64,000 nt of DNA from Viola odorata (GCA_963691705.1 OY829540.1:49698158-49762157); one strand, 5' to 3'. Counted from the stretch's first letter, positions 53,612 through 64,000 are shown. Made by a program: numbers and translations. Notes: a model not told the origin generated them from the sequence alone.

Positions 53612-55577
53612 ATGTCCGACGCAAGTGTCGTGGGTAATAATAAAGCTAAGCCCGACGAGGTTGAGCAATCCTTGTCGATCCGAATCCTTGAGGCTATCGA
53701 GAGAGGTCAGGCCGCAGCCGACCACAAACATGCTGAATTAATGGCCATGCTCGGCTCCACGCTCCAGACTTTGCCATTGGCCATTGGCAAACCGACCGAG
53801 GCTCCCATAGTTCCTAGCGCAATAACTCCCACAGAGACTAATGAAGAGGAAGGCAAATGTGAGGATGTAGAGGAAGGCCCCGAAAGCGATGATGAGTGTG
53901 ATGTTTCCGAAAGGGTGGTCGGTCGAGACCTCCCAAATAAACCTGCCACGAAACCCAGAAAATAATTGGCTTTTTATGATCTGGTAGTGTCCAAGGAAAA
54001 GGCCCAAGCAATACAAAGCAAGTACCCCCAACTGAGCCAAGACTACCGTGTCCAAGGATGCCACACCACTAGGTCCCGGGGCCATGGACAATGCAACACC
54101 GAAGGTCCAACATCTAGCGGCATGCCACCAACCACTTGCGACATACTGCTAGCCTCAGTGAGTGGCACACAACAGCTTCAAGAGGCCATTCCCACTCCTA
54201 GCATTCCAGCACCTATTCCTCACTTTCATGCAAGCACCACACCTTATCAAGACCGAGAATTCTATGAGCTTGAGTATGAGAAAGCCAACGATGATTTTGA
54301 GGAGTTGGCAAAGAACCATAGAGTGAGGAGGCCACAACCGTGGCCACGTTTTGGTGCACACTATGAGCAACCCCTAGAACAAAGACTTGATGACAACATA
54401 AGTGGAATCAAGGTCCAAATCTTATCCTTCGCCGACACTACCAACCCATCCGAGTACCTAAAATGGGAAGGTAAAATTGAACGGATCTTTCAATGCCACC
54501 AATATTTCGACAATAAGAAAATCAAGCTGGCCGCTATGGAGTTTGATGGATATGTTGTTAATTGGTGGGAGAGAGTGAGCAAGGAAAGAGGTGAAGAACG
54601 AGTTGTACGTCATTGGGACGACATGAAAGCTGTGATATGAGAGGTTTGTGCCTTTACATTATAGGTGGGGATTGCAAAACAAGTTGCAAGGGCTCAACCA
54701 AGGTACAATGGCCGTAAGAGAATATTACAATGAGCTAGAGTCACTCCTTACCAAGACTGCAACCGAAGAGGATGAAGAGATTACAATGGCAAGATTCCTC
54801 AATGGGCTGAATGAAAGGATCAAGTATAAGCTTGAGTTGAAAGATTTTGTATGCTTGCAATCGATGCTCCATTTTGTAGTCAAGGTGGAATCCCATGCAG
54901 CTGCCAAGAGGAAAACCTTACCAAACCGAGACACTACATAACCCTATTCCTCCTCAACTAAACCACCATGGAAGTCATATCAACGTGACCAAGCCCCTTC
55001 TTCCAAAAGTGAGACCTCCAACCCATCGAGACCGCCAAATGACCCCCTTACGAATCCAAACCAACCAAGAAGATCATCAACCGTTGAGTGCTACAAATGC
55101 CACGGGAGAGGACACATCTCCTCCGAGTGTCCTAATCGTCGTGTGATAGTGATCCGGGAAGGTCACTATGAAACCGAAAGTGAAGGAGAGATAGATGATG
55201 ACGGGAAGGAAGAAGAAGTCGATAGCAGCGAGGAAGAAATCATTCCTTCCAAATTGACCTTAACTATGAGGCGGCGCGTGAATATTCCTGCCAAGGTTAA
55301 GACCGAGTGTGAGACACCAAGGGAACATCTATTCCACGTATCTAACATTCCCTCTCCTCTACCAAGTCCAAATGTTTCCTTCTCGCAGGAATGTGCAGCT
55401 GACCCGCACAGCTATGGTTCGTTACCGTTCCTCCACCACAACTACACCCACGGTTATGTCCTCGATCTACCAAAAATGGATTCGAGGGCAAATCCTTTCA
55501 AAGGAGGAGGAGATGATACGATTATGGACACGTCTACACCAAGCGTTGAGGCTAAGGTGAGTCAGGATGTGCGTTAA
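53612..55577 (+). pseudogene. E5 gag fused to a pol C-terminal tail
   Basis: ATG 53612 (MSDASVVGNNK). It encodes an acidic linker, the gag core (LKWEGKIERIFQCHQYFDNK, FDGYVVNWWERV, YRWGLQNKLQGLNQG) and one zinc knuckle CYKCHGRGHISSEC. Then KMDSRANPFKGGGDD follows directly and runs into the LTR, ending at 55577. Breaks: TAA at 53963, TGA at 54638 followed by a frame change, TAA at 54939. The absence of protease to integrase between the knuckle and the SRANPFKGGGDD tail shows an internal deletion of pol. Confidence 0.85.
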
Positions 55578-56262
55578 GACGAAGTCCGGACCTCGACGAT
55601 GGAGCGAAGAGCCAATCTCTCCATGTCTGGTGCTAGTGGCATACCGTTAAACACTATCACATTTTGGAGCAAATTTTACCGAAGATAATGGCATGCCGCC
55701 AAGCGTTGTCCAGAAATACAAACGTGGACATTTTGAAAGGCTTTCATACTTATTTTGTGCAATAGTATAAATAGAACTCTTTAGCTCATTTCTCCTTAGT
55801 TTAGACATTGAGTGTAATTGTTGAGTGAGTTTCTCCTCCCTTTTCACTCTTAAACTCTTTCCCATCCTTGGAAGGGTTAGCTTGAGTTGAGTTTACTCCT
55901 CCCTAACCCCTGCTAGGAACTATTATCATTGTAATCGTTTGAGTGTGAAATATTTGATCTGTTACCTAATATTTCTTGCTGCGAATCTCCAAGCTTTTAA
56001 GTGTGTGATACATCCATCGTCGTGCTCTAAATCATACATCCATTCATCCATACAAATCCACGGTAAAATCTATTCCCTTTCCTTGCGTCCCTTATCGTCT
56101 TCGGGTAGCAACAACTTCTTTTCCGCTGCGTCATTCCAAATCCTTCCTTTCCATTATCGTATGGTTATCAATCATCTTGTGTGTGACAACTCATGGACTA
56201 GATCCTCCATAAAGAGTTTTATATTCTCTACGGTTCATTTAAAAATGAACCGGAGCATATCA
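55515..56262 (+). repeat. E5 3' LTR
   Basis: 748 bp; TGATACGATT...CATATCA; TATAAATAG near 55766. It contains a ~45-base segment missing from the 5' LTR, and is clearly older than the E4 pair. Confidence 0.88.
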
Positions 56263-57038
56263 CTATAGTTGAGCTTTATGAGGGTTAACAGAAAGCTATA
56301 GTTGGCTACTCTTGTTGAATAGACCTTGCCAGTCGTCATGCCTGAAACACTCTTTCAAGGATGAAGTATGAACTAGTTGTTGTAGTCAAAAGGGAAAAAC
56401 AGTGAACTACTTGTTAGAATCTTTCATTAAAAAAACTTATTTCCATTTTAGTATTTTTTTCTGGAAAACAACTTGATTTAGTTATTGTTTAGGATGTGCA
56501 GAAGTTCCTCCTAGAGATTACATATCAATGTTGGTGTTTTCTGTTGTTATCAGCGCGTTTTCAGGCCTCTTTTTTCGCTGTAGACAAGTAGACCGCTTTG
56601 TTGGTGGTATTCCACATATTGAAAAAACTTTTGGTTGCTTTGATTCTTTTCCATTTGTTTTTCTTACTGGAAATTAACATATCATTGACTTGTGCAGGGG
56701 GTGAAGATACCTTCAAATGGGACTGAACAGGTGGTTGTTAAATGCAAAGAGGCTCCACTCCATGGTTGATGTTACATTACATCCTCAAGAAACACACTCG
56801 GAAGAAGCGCCGAACAAAACGAAGGTTCTTCAGTCTGTATATCGTGAGACCAGTAAGCTGGACTGCCACTGCAAGGATGTACTTTACCAATAGATTACGG
56901 AAGAAGCACAGGAAGAACTTGGAGAAATTGCCAGCGGCTGCTGCTGGCATTGCGCAGACGAGCAAGAAGAAGGCAGCTGAACCCGTTTGTTATGGTCCTA
57001 TTAGGCTAACCATAAAAGCCTTTGGAATGGAAGATGAC
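56263..57038 (+). other. copy 2 of the PPR downstream flank, resumed after E5
   Basis: 56270-56880 aligns with 30535-31136 (shared GAATAGACCTTGCCA, TTTCTGGAAA, GGGGGTGAAGATACCTTC-like stretches). Open pieces such as HPQETHSEEAPNKTK suggest exon remains of an unknown gene; frames are broken. E3 starts at 57039. Confidence 0.7.
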
Positions 57039-57428
57039 TGATAATACATAATCTGACTTCGGGGGCATCACAGACCTTTCCTCCCATCCAAACCGGGCCA
57101 GCACGCTTCTCCGGGCCAACGGACACCCAACGCGTCTGGGCGTGACACGTGTCCCGTTAACGGACACGGCTCCCTGGCGACACGTGTCCCACCGACTTGG
57201 ATGATGGAAGCCTATAAATACCCCCCATCGCCCACTCACGGGAGGTAAGCTAAAACACTGCACTACTCACTAAAATCCTGCATTACTCATACTACCCGTA
57301 CTAACTTGACCGTCGGAGCCTCTACGCCGGAGGCCCCCTCCGGTGCTTTTCAGGTACCCCGCCGCAAGCAGATTCACCCTACCCAACGCAATTACCAAAG
57401 AACCCTCACCCCGTCTCATAGACTATCA
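57039..57428 (+). repeat. E3 5' LTR with promoter
   Basis: 390 bp. TATAAATA at 57213-57220 sits in CCTATAAATACCCC, the same context as the E1 LTR TATA. Two copies of GACACGTGTCCC (57144-57155, 57179-57190), each with a CACGTG G-box, lie upstream of it. Confidence 0.75.
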
Positions 57429-57430
57429 TA

Positions 57431-57450
57431 TTGGTGCTCTCGTTGAGAGC
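57431..57450 (+). promoter_or_regulatory. E3 primer binding site
   Basis: TTGGTGCTCTCGTTGAGAGC two bases after the LTR; contains TGG and matches the mutated E1 site. Confidence 0.7.
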
Positions 57451-57524
57451 CTTGAGATTGTTAAGTGAGTCTACCTTGAGATCCAGGCTCATCCACCCCA
57501 ACACCGAACAACACGCTCCGCGCA

Positions 57525-59566
57525 ATGACATCCCCCCGGAACCTATCCCCCCGAAACCCTCAACCCTTCGCGCTTTTCGAAGAAACGGAGACACCCCTCC
57601 ACGATTTTTACACAAATCCACCCCGTGCCCCACGGTCGGAAATCCACCAGGCACCCCCAAGGGCCCCAACGGCGCCTCTAGGCCGCCGACTAGACTTCTC
57701 TGCTGATCGAGGAATGGGTCGACCGATAGCGATGGACGATAGGTTCGAGGCCAACAGCTCGCCCCCCCAGCGGCTTACCAATGGAATAACCCCTTCACCG
57801 GCGCAACGACCGACGCTCCTGCCACGGGGGTACCTAGAGTTGGCGCTCCCAACCCCATCCTTCCCCAATCCGAGACAGCCCTCCTACACCAAAGGATAGA
57901 CCAGATCTTGGCCATACTGGCCGCAGGGATCCCCCAACGGGCGAACCACCCAGGACCCCCTATTCCTCCGGTCCCACAGCCTTTCCCCGACCCGCACACC
58001 TTTGCTGACCCTCAGCCAGCGACCCCCGGGCCCCACCCGCACGGGCTGACGGAAGAATACGTGCCCCCAACGTTTCCTCCGTTTGCGCCGAGATGTTATC
58101 CTGACAGCCTGTTGGGCGAGTACGACCCGTATAACCGACGTCATGCGGCCTACCAGCCCTCCTGGGAACCTAACCTAGGAGGGTGTGAAGGGCAGAGGAG
58201 CCGACAGCTCGGTCCGGAGCCCCACCAGGACCACAAAGAACGATACCCTGCGGGCGTAAAGGAAGAACGCCCCCGATCCGTGTCATCTAGCGGCCGGAAG
58301 GAGCGGGACGGGAATCCGAAAAGTCCCCTAACCCATCGGGTCCGCAAGCACAAGGTCGACCGACGGACCAAGATACCAGCGGACGTCTACGCTGGCCTGA
58401 CTAACCCCGTTATCCATCTAACGCGGGTCAAAAACCAAGTGGCCTTCCAGACCTCAAGGGACGAGGTGTTGTGCCAAATCTTCGTGCTTTCCCTAGCAAG
58501 GATAGCCAGCAGGCTCGATCGATAGCTTCGCAAAATTAGAGAGGAAATTCCTGAGCCGATTCAGCACGGCGATTCCTCTGAAGAAAACCTCCGCGGCACT
58601 CTTCGACGTCATTCGGGGAGAGGACGAATCCCTTAAGGCATACCTCGAACGATTCAACACCGAGCTCGGCCAAACGACCGACGCCACCGTCGACTTCGCG
58701 ACAGAGGCATTAAGGAGGAACTGCGGGTATAACAAGCTAGGGGATCTACTCACCACCGACCCCCCACCAACCTTAGACCTTTTGCGAGCCAAGGCGAACA
58801 AATACATCAAAATGGAGGAGGAAGATTTCCTAAGGGGACAAGGCTGCGACACCTCCTCCCAAACAACGGCACAAGAGACAGCCACTCCAGCGGAAAAAGC
58901 AAGGGAATATCCGGCCGCAGGATATAAGACCCGAAGGGTCGAAACACGGCAGAGGAGACACACGGGCAGGGAAAGGAACCTCCAGCCCGGTAGATAGACG
59001 TATACAACGCACAACACCAGTTTCACGTTAGGACGGAGCGCGGAAATCCTAGCCGTCATCGAGAGCAAAGGCCTGCCCATCCGATACCCTTACACCCGAC
59101 CCGACGATGTCATCGGGGGCAACCGAGGCCTCTATTGTCGCTTTCACAAAGCAAACGGCCACGATACCGAAGGATGCAGATCCTTGAAATCGGCCATCGA
59201 ACGATTGATAGAGGGAGGCCACCTACCAGAATACGACCCACGCCCACAGCCAGCCATCGGCACGCCCGCCTTAGGGTCAGGACGCAGCGAAAGGCAAATC
59301 GCTACCGGCCCGAACGCCATTTCAATACCCCGTCCGAAGGGAAGAGAGGTACTGCTGACCACCGAGAATGGGGACAACATGATTAATTTCATTGCTGGCG
59401 GGGCCGTAAATCCTCCCGAAACCCCCGTGGGCGACAAACGAAAGCGCCCACTACCAACGGTCGACGATAGCGGTTTCAACTTTCTGGACCGAATGGCGTT
59501 ATCTTTCTCCGAGGAGGACTGCCGAGGGGTAAGGTACCTGCAGAACGATGCCCTTGTGATCACGAT
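57525..59566 (+). pseudogene. E3 gag, broken and truncated by E2
   Basis: Proline-rich N-terminus from 57525, then LTRVKNQVAFQTSRDEVLCQIF, DSFAKLERKFLSRFSTAIP, FHKANGHDTEGCRSLK, GDKRKRPLP and FLDRMALSFSEEDCRGVRYLQNDALVIT. At that point (59566) the E2 LTR begins; the E1 gag continues here with the protease. Frame changes near 57880 and a small deletion near 58505, and a stop at 58995, make it non-functional. Confidence 0.8.
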
Positions 59567-59851
59567 TGATACGCTACCTCGGCGGTAGGTGTTTTAGGTA
59601 GACATTGTCGCGGTAGGATAATGGCCAGAGCGTTAATCCTGACGCGTGGTTTCCTCTGGGGGTGAGATAACTCCTTGAGCCAAGCAGGAGGTCTGTGAGA
59701 GGAGCCGGTAGGGCCCCGTTAGCCTTTGTAGCGTTAGCCTTTGGGGAAGGTAGCAATCTTGTCCCTACCGTGGTGGTGCGAAATAGTAGCTATGCCTCTT
59801 CCCACCGGGTGATAGATGAAAATACCCTTTCTTTTAGGTGGATTGTTATCA
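59567..59851 (-). repeat. E2 LTR (3' LTR by analogy)
   Basis: 285 bp, TGATAC...GTTATCA. The last ~30 bases and the following ~45 bases (TAAGCCCAACTGAAAATGAG...) resemble the end of E1 LTR1 and its neighbour. Much shorter than the E1 LTR; no TATAAATA is visible, so it may be a variant or deleted LTR. Confidence 0.65.
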
Positions 59852-59978
59852 TAAGCCCAACTGAAAATGAGCCCAAGTGTTTACCAAGGGCTAACGTTCC
59901 TTCTCTCACGGAGAGTCCCTTTAAGTACCGGGGCGGTTTTGCCTCAGAAGATGGTCCTGACGGTTTTTTGTCAGGATC

Positions 59979-59984
59979 TATAAA
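59979..59984 (+). promoter_or_regulatory. candidate TATA box of gene A (E2)
   Basis: TATAAA in CTATAAATCAG, 67 bases before the ATG; spacing in E1 is 66. Confidence 0.55.
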
Positions 59985-60045
59985 TCAGAGGTTCCTCTGC
60001 GCCAGTTTCTTCGTATTTTCTCGTTCTTTCTTTTCATATTTCGTC

Positions 60046-60429
60046 ATGGATGAACTGACTCGCAATTTCCTGATCTCTAAAACTCTGACCCTGAAGAATC
60101 TTACTGAGGGTGATATCGGCTTCCTGGAGAGGATGATCACCAAGACCTCCGAGGATGTCCTGGAGTTGCAGGGGGTACTAACCCCTATTCTGTCTAGACA
60201 GCTGGGAATAACTCTGGAGGATTTTAATTCCCTAGAGAGTTTGGCGAAACTGGCCACTGTCAGTGCTCACCTTGATGTGGTGGCCTCGATGCTGCAGCAG
60301 AGGAAAGATCTGCTGGCCTGCTGCCTAAAGGGCATGAGAGCTTGCTCTTCCGAACTGACCTCCGTCGCTGACGCTTTAAGGGAGGTTCCCGTTGTGCCAG
60401 GGGAAGATGATGCGGGGTCCAATATCTGA
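60046..60429 (+). CDS. cassette gene A of E2: 127-residue protein of unknown function
   Basis: Intact ORF, ungapped partner of 3978-4361 (65% identical by my count). Differences are mostly conservative (I/L/V, D/E, S/T), while MLQQRKDLL-x-CCLKGMR, ELTSVA-x-ALREVP and the DDAGS tail are fixed. Followed by AATAAA at 60506 and, upstream, TATAAA at 59979. An ATG-containing frame opens further upstream at 59695, but conservation with E1 starts at 60046. Function unknown. Confidence 0.7.
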   Translation: MDELTRNFLISKTLTLKNLTEGDIGFLERMITKTSEDVLELQGVLTPILSRQLGITLEDFNSLESLAKLATVSAHLDVVASMLQQRKDLLACCLKGMRACSSELTSVADALREVPVVPGEDDAGSNI

Positions 60430-60505
60430 CCACTGGCTCCGCTTCTTCTCATTGTTTTTCTTATGTTTCTTGTACATATTTGAATGCTAAGGCCACCTGG
60501 CCATA

Positions 60506-60511
60506 AATAAA
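60506..60511 (+). terminator. candidate poly(A) signal of gene A (E2)
   Basis: AATAAA in CCATAAATAAATAACTG, 77 bases after the stop, equivalent to 4434 in E1. Confidence 0.5.
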
Positions 60512-60844
60512 TAACTGTCTCTGCTTTTTCCCAAGTCTTCTCTTTTTCTTGCGTGGTTGCTTGCTTTATTGGTTGGAAATATTTGTCATGAGCCCAACTG
60601 AAAATGGGTCTTCCTCGGGACATTGTATTGCAGTGGTCGCGTTCCGGGAATTAGCAATGAATGCTCTGTCTTGACTGTTACAGGGCCGTCTTTTCAGTGG
60701 CAGGTGGTTGGGCGGTTCTTTGGTGCCCTTTGATTGGTGCGTTCAACGAGCAGATGTGCCTGTGACGGATCGGATTCTGCAATTGCAGTTATTTTTTCCC
60801 AAGCGTCTTAACTGATTTTTCAGGGATCGAAATGCTCACTCGGC

Positions 60845-60851
60845 TATATAA
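60845..60851 (+). promoter_or_regulatory. candidate TATA box of gene B (E2)
   Basis: TATATAA in GGCTATATAAGGG, 73 bases before ATG 60918; the best of the cassette TATA boxes. Confidence 0.55.
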
Positions 60852-60917
60852 GGGAGTTTGGTTTCCCTTTCCTGTTCATCTTCATCCTTTTCCTTCTTTT
60901 TTGCTTTTGTAGGTGAC

Positions 60918-61339
60918 ATGGCATATTTTTATTTCTTAAGTTCCATGGATCGCGACTCCTTGCCGACCCCCCGACTTCGCCAGACTCAGATCATCCCCCT
61001 CCTTCGGCACCATGGAGGCCTCCGGTCCGCCGAAAGGGTCATAAGAAGCAGGGGAAACAGACTTCCCCGACGCCCTTTGCGACTTTGGCTTCTTCTGGTT
61101 CTGCTATTCAAGAGGGTGGCAAACGTTTTTCTTCCCCTGATTGCTCGCTGAACGAGGATTTTCCCATCAGTGCTGGTGCGAGGTTGGCAGATTCGAGCGC
61201 CAAAGGAAAATCATGCCCGTCAGGGTCCTGCCCAGAAAGGGAGGTAGACCAGCCGGTCCCGAATGCTGACGGGAAGATGCCGTTCCTTGATGATGACGGG
61301 GTTTATCACCATGGCATTTATTGGCCTGATGAGGATTAG
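60918..61339 (+). pseudogene. cassette gene B of E2 (frameshifted)
   Basis: ATG 60918 opens in a different frame from the conserved body. The body, from about 60965 to TAG 61337-61339, reads DPPTSPDSDHPP, a basic cluster RRKGHKKQGK, a serine-rich middle and the acidic end YHHGIYWPDED. It matches gene B of E1 in composition, motif order and tail. One frame change near 60960 is the only break seen. Confidence 0.5.
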
Positions 61340-61376
61340 CCGTTTTGCATTGTACCCGCCTATTGGCGTTTTATGA

Positions 61377-61382
61377 ATAAAA
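61377..61382 (+). terminator. candidate poly(A) signal of gene B (E2)
   Basis: AATAAA in TTTATGAATAAAATG, 38 bases after the stop; the E1 equivalent (TTTATGAAATGAAA) has lost it. Confidence 0.45.
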
Positions 61383-61834
61383 TGATGCTTTCTACTTTTC
61401 CTTTTTTGTCGTTACTTCCGTTAGCCTGCTGGTTCTTGGTGATAGCTAACGCAAGCGGTTGGCCTGACTGAGGCAATCGCTTCGCGGTTACTCTGACTGG
61501 GTCAATACTGTCTCGCCCTTTTGGGGAGTCTCGACGAATAACTTCTCTTTTTCAAATTTCTTTAATGTGCTTCCACGTGGCCAACTTCTTTTACACGCGT
61601 CTTCGCCCGATTGGTGACTCAATCAATGCGGTGGCATTTTTATCCTTTAAGAAGGGCCATTCTCCAATTTCTCAAAACTTTTGCCCTCACTTCGAATTTT
61701 CCGTTTTGTCTTCCTTCGTCTTCTTCTCCGAATACCTTTCGGCCGCTCGTCACTGTCCGCCGATTTCTCTGCGATTCTTCTCCTTTAAGGTATCAATTCG
61801 TCCCTTCTCAGATTTCCTTTTTTGTTGGTTTGCT

Positions 61835-64000
61835 ATGGTTAGGAATAGACCTCGCCAGATTATCTCTAGGCCCATGGATCCCGAGGTCGCCCAATCACCG
61901 AGTATTTTTACCTGCGATGTGGTTCTGAAAGCCGAATTGGAGGAACATGGTATTACCTTTCCTCCTGGGCATGAGCCTTCTATTCCCGGAAGTGATATGC
62001 GGCTTCATAATCCAGGGTGGGGCCACAGTAGGCTTCTTTATTTTAAAATGTTCCTTTATGGTTTCCACTTTCCCGTTCATGAGTCGATACTAACTCTGCT
62101 GCGGGAGTATAGCCTTAATCCTACATAGATAACTCCTTCCTCTTGGGGTGCGGTTTATGCTTTTCTTCGCGCTTGCGAGCTGAAGAACATTTTTACCCCA
62201 TCTATCAATTTGTTTCACAAATTCTTTAGCATGATTTGCTACAATTGTTTAATCGAGATTACTCCCCGGTGGGATGATGCGCTCGTGCAGTCGTTTTGGC
62301 AATGTTTTCACGGCTTCAAGAAGGGTGTAGCTGATTGGAAGAGCAGCTTCTTTGTTCTGGAGCTACCGTCACGTTTGTGGCGTATCAATTTCAATCAGGA
62401 ACTGGCAGGCCCCGTTTGGACAAATCCCGCGATTTTGTCCAGGACTGAGTTGGACCAGGCTAATGCTTTGTTAGACGAGAATACCCACTATCGTATTCGT
62501 GCCTTTGCTCTGTTCAAGCCTCTGGAAGAGTGCGTTATGGGTGAGCTTATTTCTTTCCATATTTTCTTTACTTTGGTCCTCGCATGCTTTGTTTGCTATA
62601 AGAAGCTAACGGTTGATTCCCAGGTGACACTGGTACTCCTCTGAACGTAATACCGCTTCAAACTTTACCGGCCTCGCCTTCGGCCGAGGGCTCAAGTCGG
62701 GGTGGCGTTCCTCCTTCGAGGAAGAGAACTAAAACGGTTGCCCGGGGAGGGCGAAGGCCCGTTAGCTCTGTGCGAACTTCTCGCTTTGTGGAAAATTGGC
62801 TACCGGAGCGTCGCAAGGGGACGGACTCCAGGCCTGTCGCAACAACGGTAATTACTAGCGATGATGAAGATGCGGATGCTAAGTCAGACCTTTGCCATGC
62901 TTCTTCCCTTGCTGCTTCCCAGCGTCGGAAAAAACTTCGAGTGGCCTTTGGTGGACAAGCTACCGGGACATCTCCTGTGGATGTGGCAACTGTTTCTACG
63001 CCTGCTATTTTGTCTGAGGCGGGCGCCTCTCAGCCAATAGGAGCCACTGAGGCGTTGGAAAAAACTTGTTCTTCTGAGGGAGAGGGCCTACCGATGGAAT
63101 GTCCTCCTCCCATATCTGACGCTCTCGATTCTCCGATTGCTCATTGTATTCCTGACGTAGTGGTCACACCTCCTATGGTGGATTCGACTGCTGAGCTACC
63201 ACCTAAGGTTACTCCGCAGCTGTTTTTTACTCCTTTCAAGAGTACTTCTTCTCAGGGCTCTTCTCCACCTCCCTCGATCAATCTTGCCTGTGGCGGTCCT
63301 GACGGGGTCCCGGCCTATCGTATGAATCTTGCAGGGTTCTGCTTTGATGCCCTTCGCGCTGTCGGGGTTCCCCAACCTTTTTCTCGAGATGAGTTTACTG
63401 CACTCTTGATAGGGGAGATGCTGAGTTCAAAAAAGGAGAAAGAGGAATTTCTTCAACTCCCTCCCTCGGCCCGCTTTCGCCATGTTCTGAATGATTCTCT
63501 GGACTTCTTCCGCCATCTGAATTATCAATTCGAAATTCACGATCGCGAGTCACGTAATTTTTCCAGCGCATTGTGTGTTGCAAGGGTGCAGCTTGAGAAG
63601 GCGGTGGAGCACTCTAGGTTGCTGACGCGTCTTTGTGAATCGTCCCAAACAGAATTGGACGGAGAAAAATCTATCGGGAAAGCCAAGATAGAAGTTCTGG
63701 AGGCGGAGTTGGACAGAGAAAAATCTATCGGGAAAGCCAAGATAGAAGTTCTAGAGGCGGAATTGGCGCTAGAAAAGAAGAAAAATCTCTTTCTCCGCGA
63801 AGAGGTACTTGCTCGAGATGAGGGGTCTGCTAGGGCGTCATTAAAGGAAGAGTTATGGACGAAGAAGGTTCTGGAGGCCTTCATTTCTGGATTTGCGTCC
63901 CGTTTCAAAGGTAACCCTTCGGATCCATCCCAGGTAGTTGATTACATCTCTATCGTGATGGGTGAGATTAGCAAAGGTGACAGCGGTTCTTCTGGCCCTT
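61835..64000 (+). pseudogene. cassette gene C of E2, partial at window end
   Basis: Exon 1 is 61835-62540 (706 nt, as in E1) with one TAG at codon 98 (62126-62128), where E1 has CAG. The intron is 62541-62623 (GTGAGC...CCCAG). Exon 2 is open from 62624 to the end of the window, about 459 codons. Exon 1 has FLYGFHFPVHE, ITPSSWGAVYAFLRACEL and the DW-KSSFFVLELP region. Exon 2 has PLNVIPLQTL, a basic patch, a long S/P linker with SPIAHCIPDVVV (as in E1), NLAGFCFDALRAVGV and a coiled coil with an in-frame 18-residue duplication (63655-63762). Apart from the single stop it is intact so far as visible. PF04195-like; role unknown. Confidence 0.75.

Larger units (their letters stand above)
31440..56262 (+). 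mobile_element. E5: gag-only Ty3/gypsy element, split by E6
   Basis: LTR ends TGATACGAT...ATATCA, TSD CTATA at 31435-31439 and 56263-56267. Without E6 it is about 4.6 kb: LTR, primer site TGGTAGCGGAGC (52375-52386), leader, gag with zinc knuckle, then at once the SRANPFKGGGDD tail that in E4 forms the end of pol, then the LTR. No protease, RT, RNase H or integrase is present, so it is non-autonomous, probably dependent on an E4-like relative. Confidence 0.88.
57039..59566 (+). mobile_element. E3: Tat-type Ty3/gypsy element, 5' part, cut by E2
   Basis: LTR 57039-57428 (TGATAA...CTATCA), primer site at 57431-57450, then GC-rich gag on the plus strand up to the E2 junction. pol and the other LTR are beyond E2 or outside the window. 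Confidence 0.8.
59567..64000 (-). mobile_element. E2: relative of E1, first 4.4 kb
   Basis: Begins with an LTR (59567-59851) and continues with genes A, B and C in the same order and orientation as E1. By analogy its gag-pol is on the minus strand beyond 64000, and this LTR is the 3' one. The far end and TSD are outside the window. Confidence 0.8.

Noticed and set aside
56742..57041. 99-codon basic ORF (RKKHRKN...) before E3
   Set aside because: Alignment with 30990-31136 supports another frame in the shared part and the ORF runs into the E3 LTR; probably fortuitous.
1..64000. tRNA, rRNA or snRNA genes
   Set aside because: None seen by eye; primer-site matches to tRNA ends are only 12-20 bases. 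A tRNAscan run would settle it.

Overview
This is a nuclear window from a flowering plant, almost certainly a eudicot: GT/AG introns, AT-rich intergenic DNA, a UGT83A1-like glucosyltransferase, an RFL-type PPR gene and many plant LTR retrotransposons. I cannot name the species. Only about 4 kb looks like ordinary gene space; the rest is nested transposable elements, resolved here from LTR pairs, target-site duplications (TSDs) and reading frames that resume on both sides of insertions. Names E0 to E8 are mine.

Left part (1-27.9 kb): a broken 3' end of a UGT (1-253), an intact two-exon UGT (951-2481), then E1 (3255-25833, TSD GTATC), a Ty3/gypsy element of Tat type whose gag-pol runs on the minus strand. 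E1 sits in an older relic of a similar element (E0) and is itself split by E4 (14957-22730, TSD CAACT), a young Ty3/gypsy element whose pol frame runs into its own 3' LTR. Beyond E1 lies an orphan copy of the UGT 3'UTR.

Middle part (28-57 kb): an RFL-type PPR pseudogene (28000-29822) and a partial duplicate of its 3' end and downstream flank. The duplicate is split by a three-level nest: E5 (31440-56262, TSD CTATA, gag but no pol), containing E6 (31798-52046, Ty1/copia), containing E7 (35251-51086, TSD GTGTG). E7 is 15.8 kb with no recognisable coding sequence. It carries long LTR-type ends, two inverted arrays of a ~182 bp repeat, a second R-U5-like LTR piece, a ~50 bp tandem array split by a solo LTR (E8), a hAT MITE, a Stowaway-like MITE and a 38 bp perfect fold-back at its right end.

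Right part (57-64 kb): E3 (Tat-type LTR and gag, plus strand) is cut by E2, which runs off the window. E2 and E1 are relatives.

The most striking content is a set of genes in E1, repeated in E2, lying between the integrase and the 3' LTR and transcribed against gag-pol. Gene A encodes 127 residues and is open in both copies without gaps. Gene B is short, basic and acidic, ending in a YWPD tail. Gene C has an intron and resembles the 'putative gypsy type transposon' (PF04195-like) family followed by a coiled coil. E1 also has gene D, a diverged second copy of C. Genes A, B and D have TATA-like boxes and A and B have poly(A) signals, so they look like separate host-style transcription units carried as cargo. 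Extra antisense ORFs are known in Tat-lineage elements; a multi-gene cassette with its own promoters and conserved splicing is what deserves attention here.
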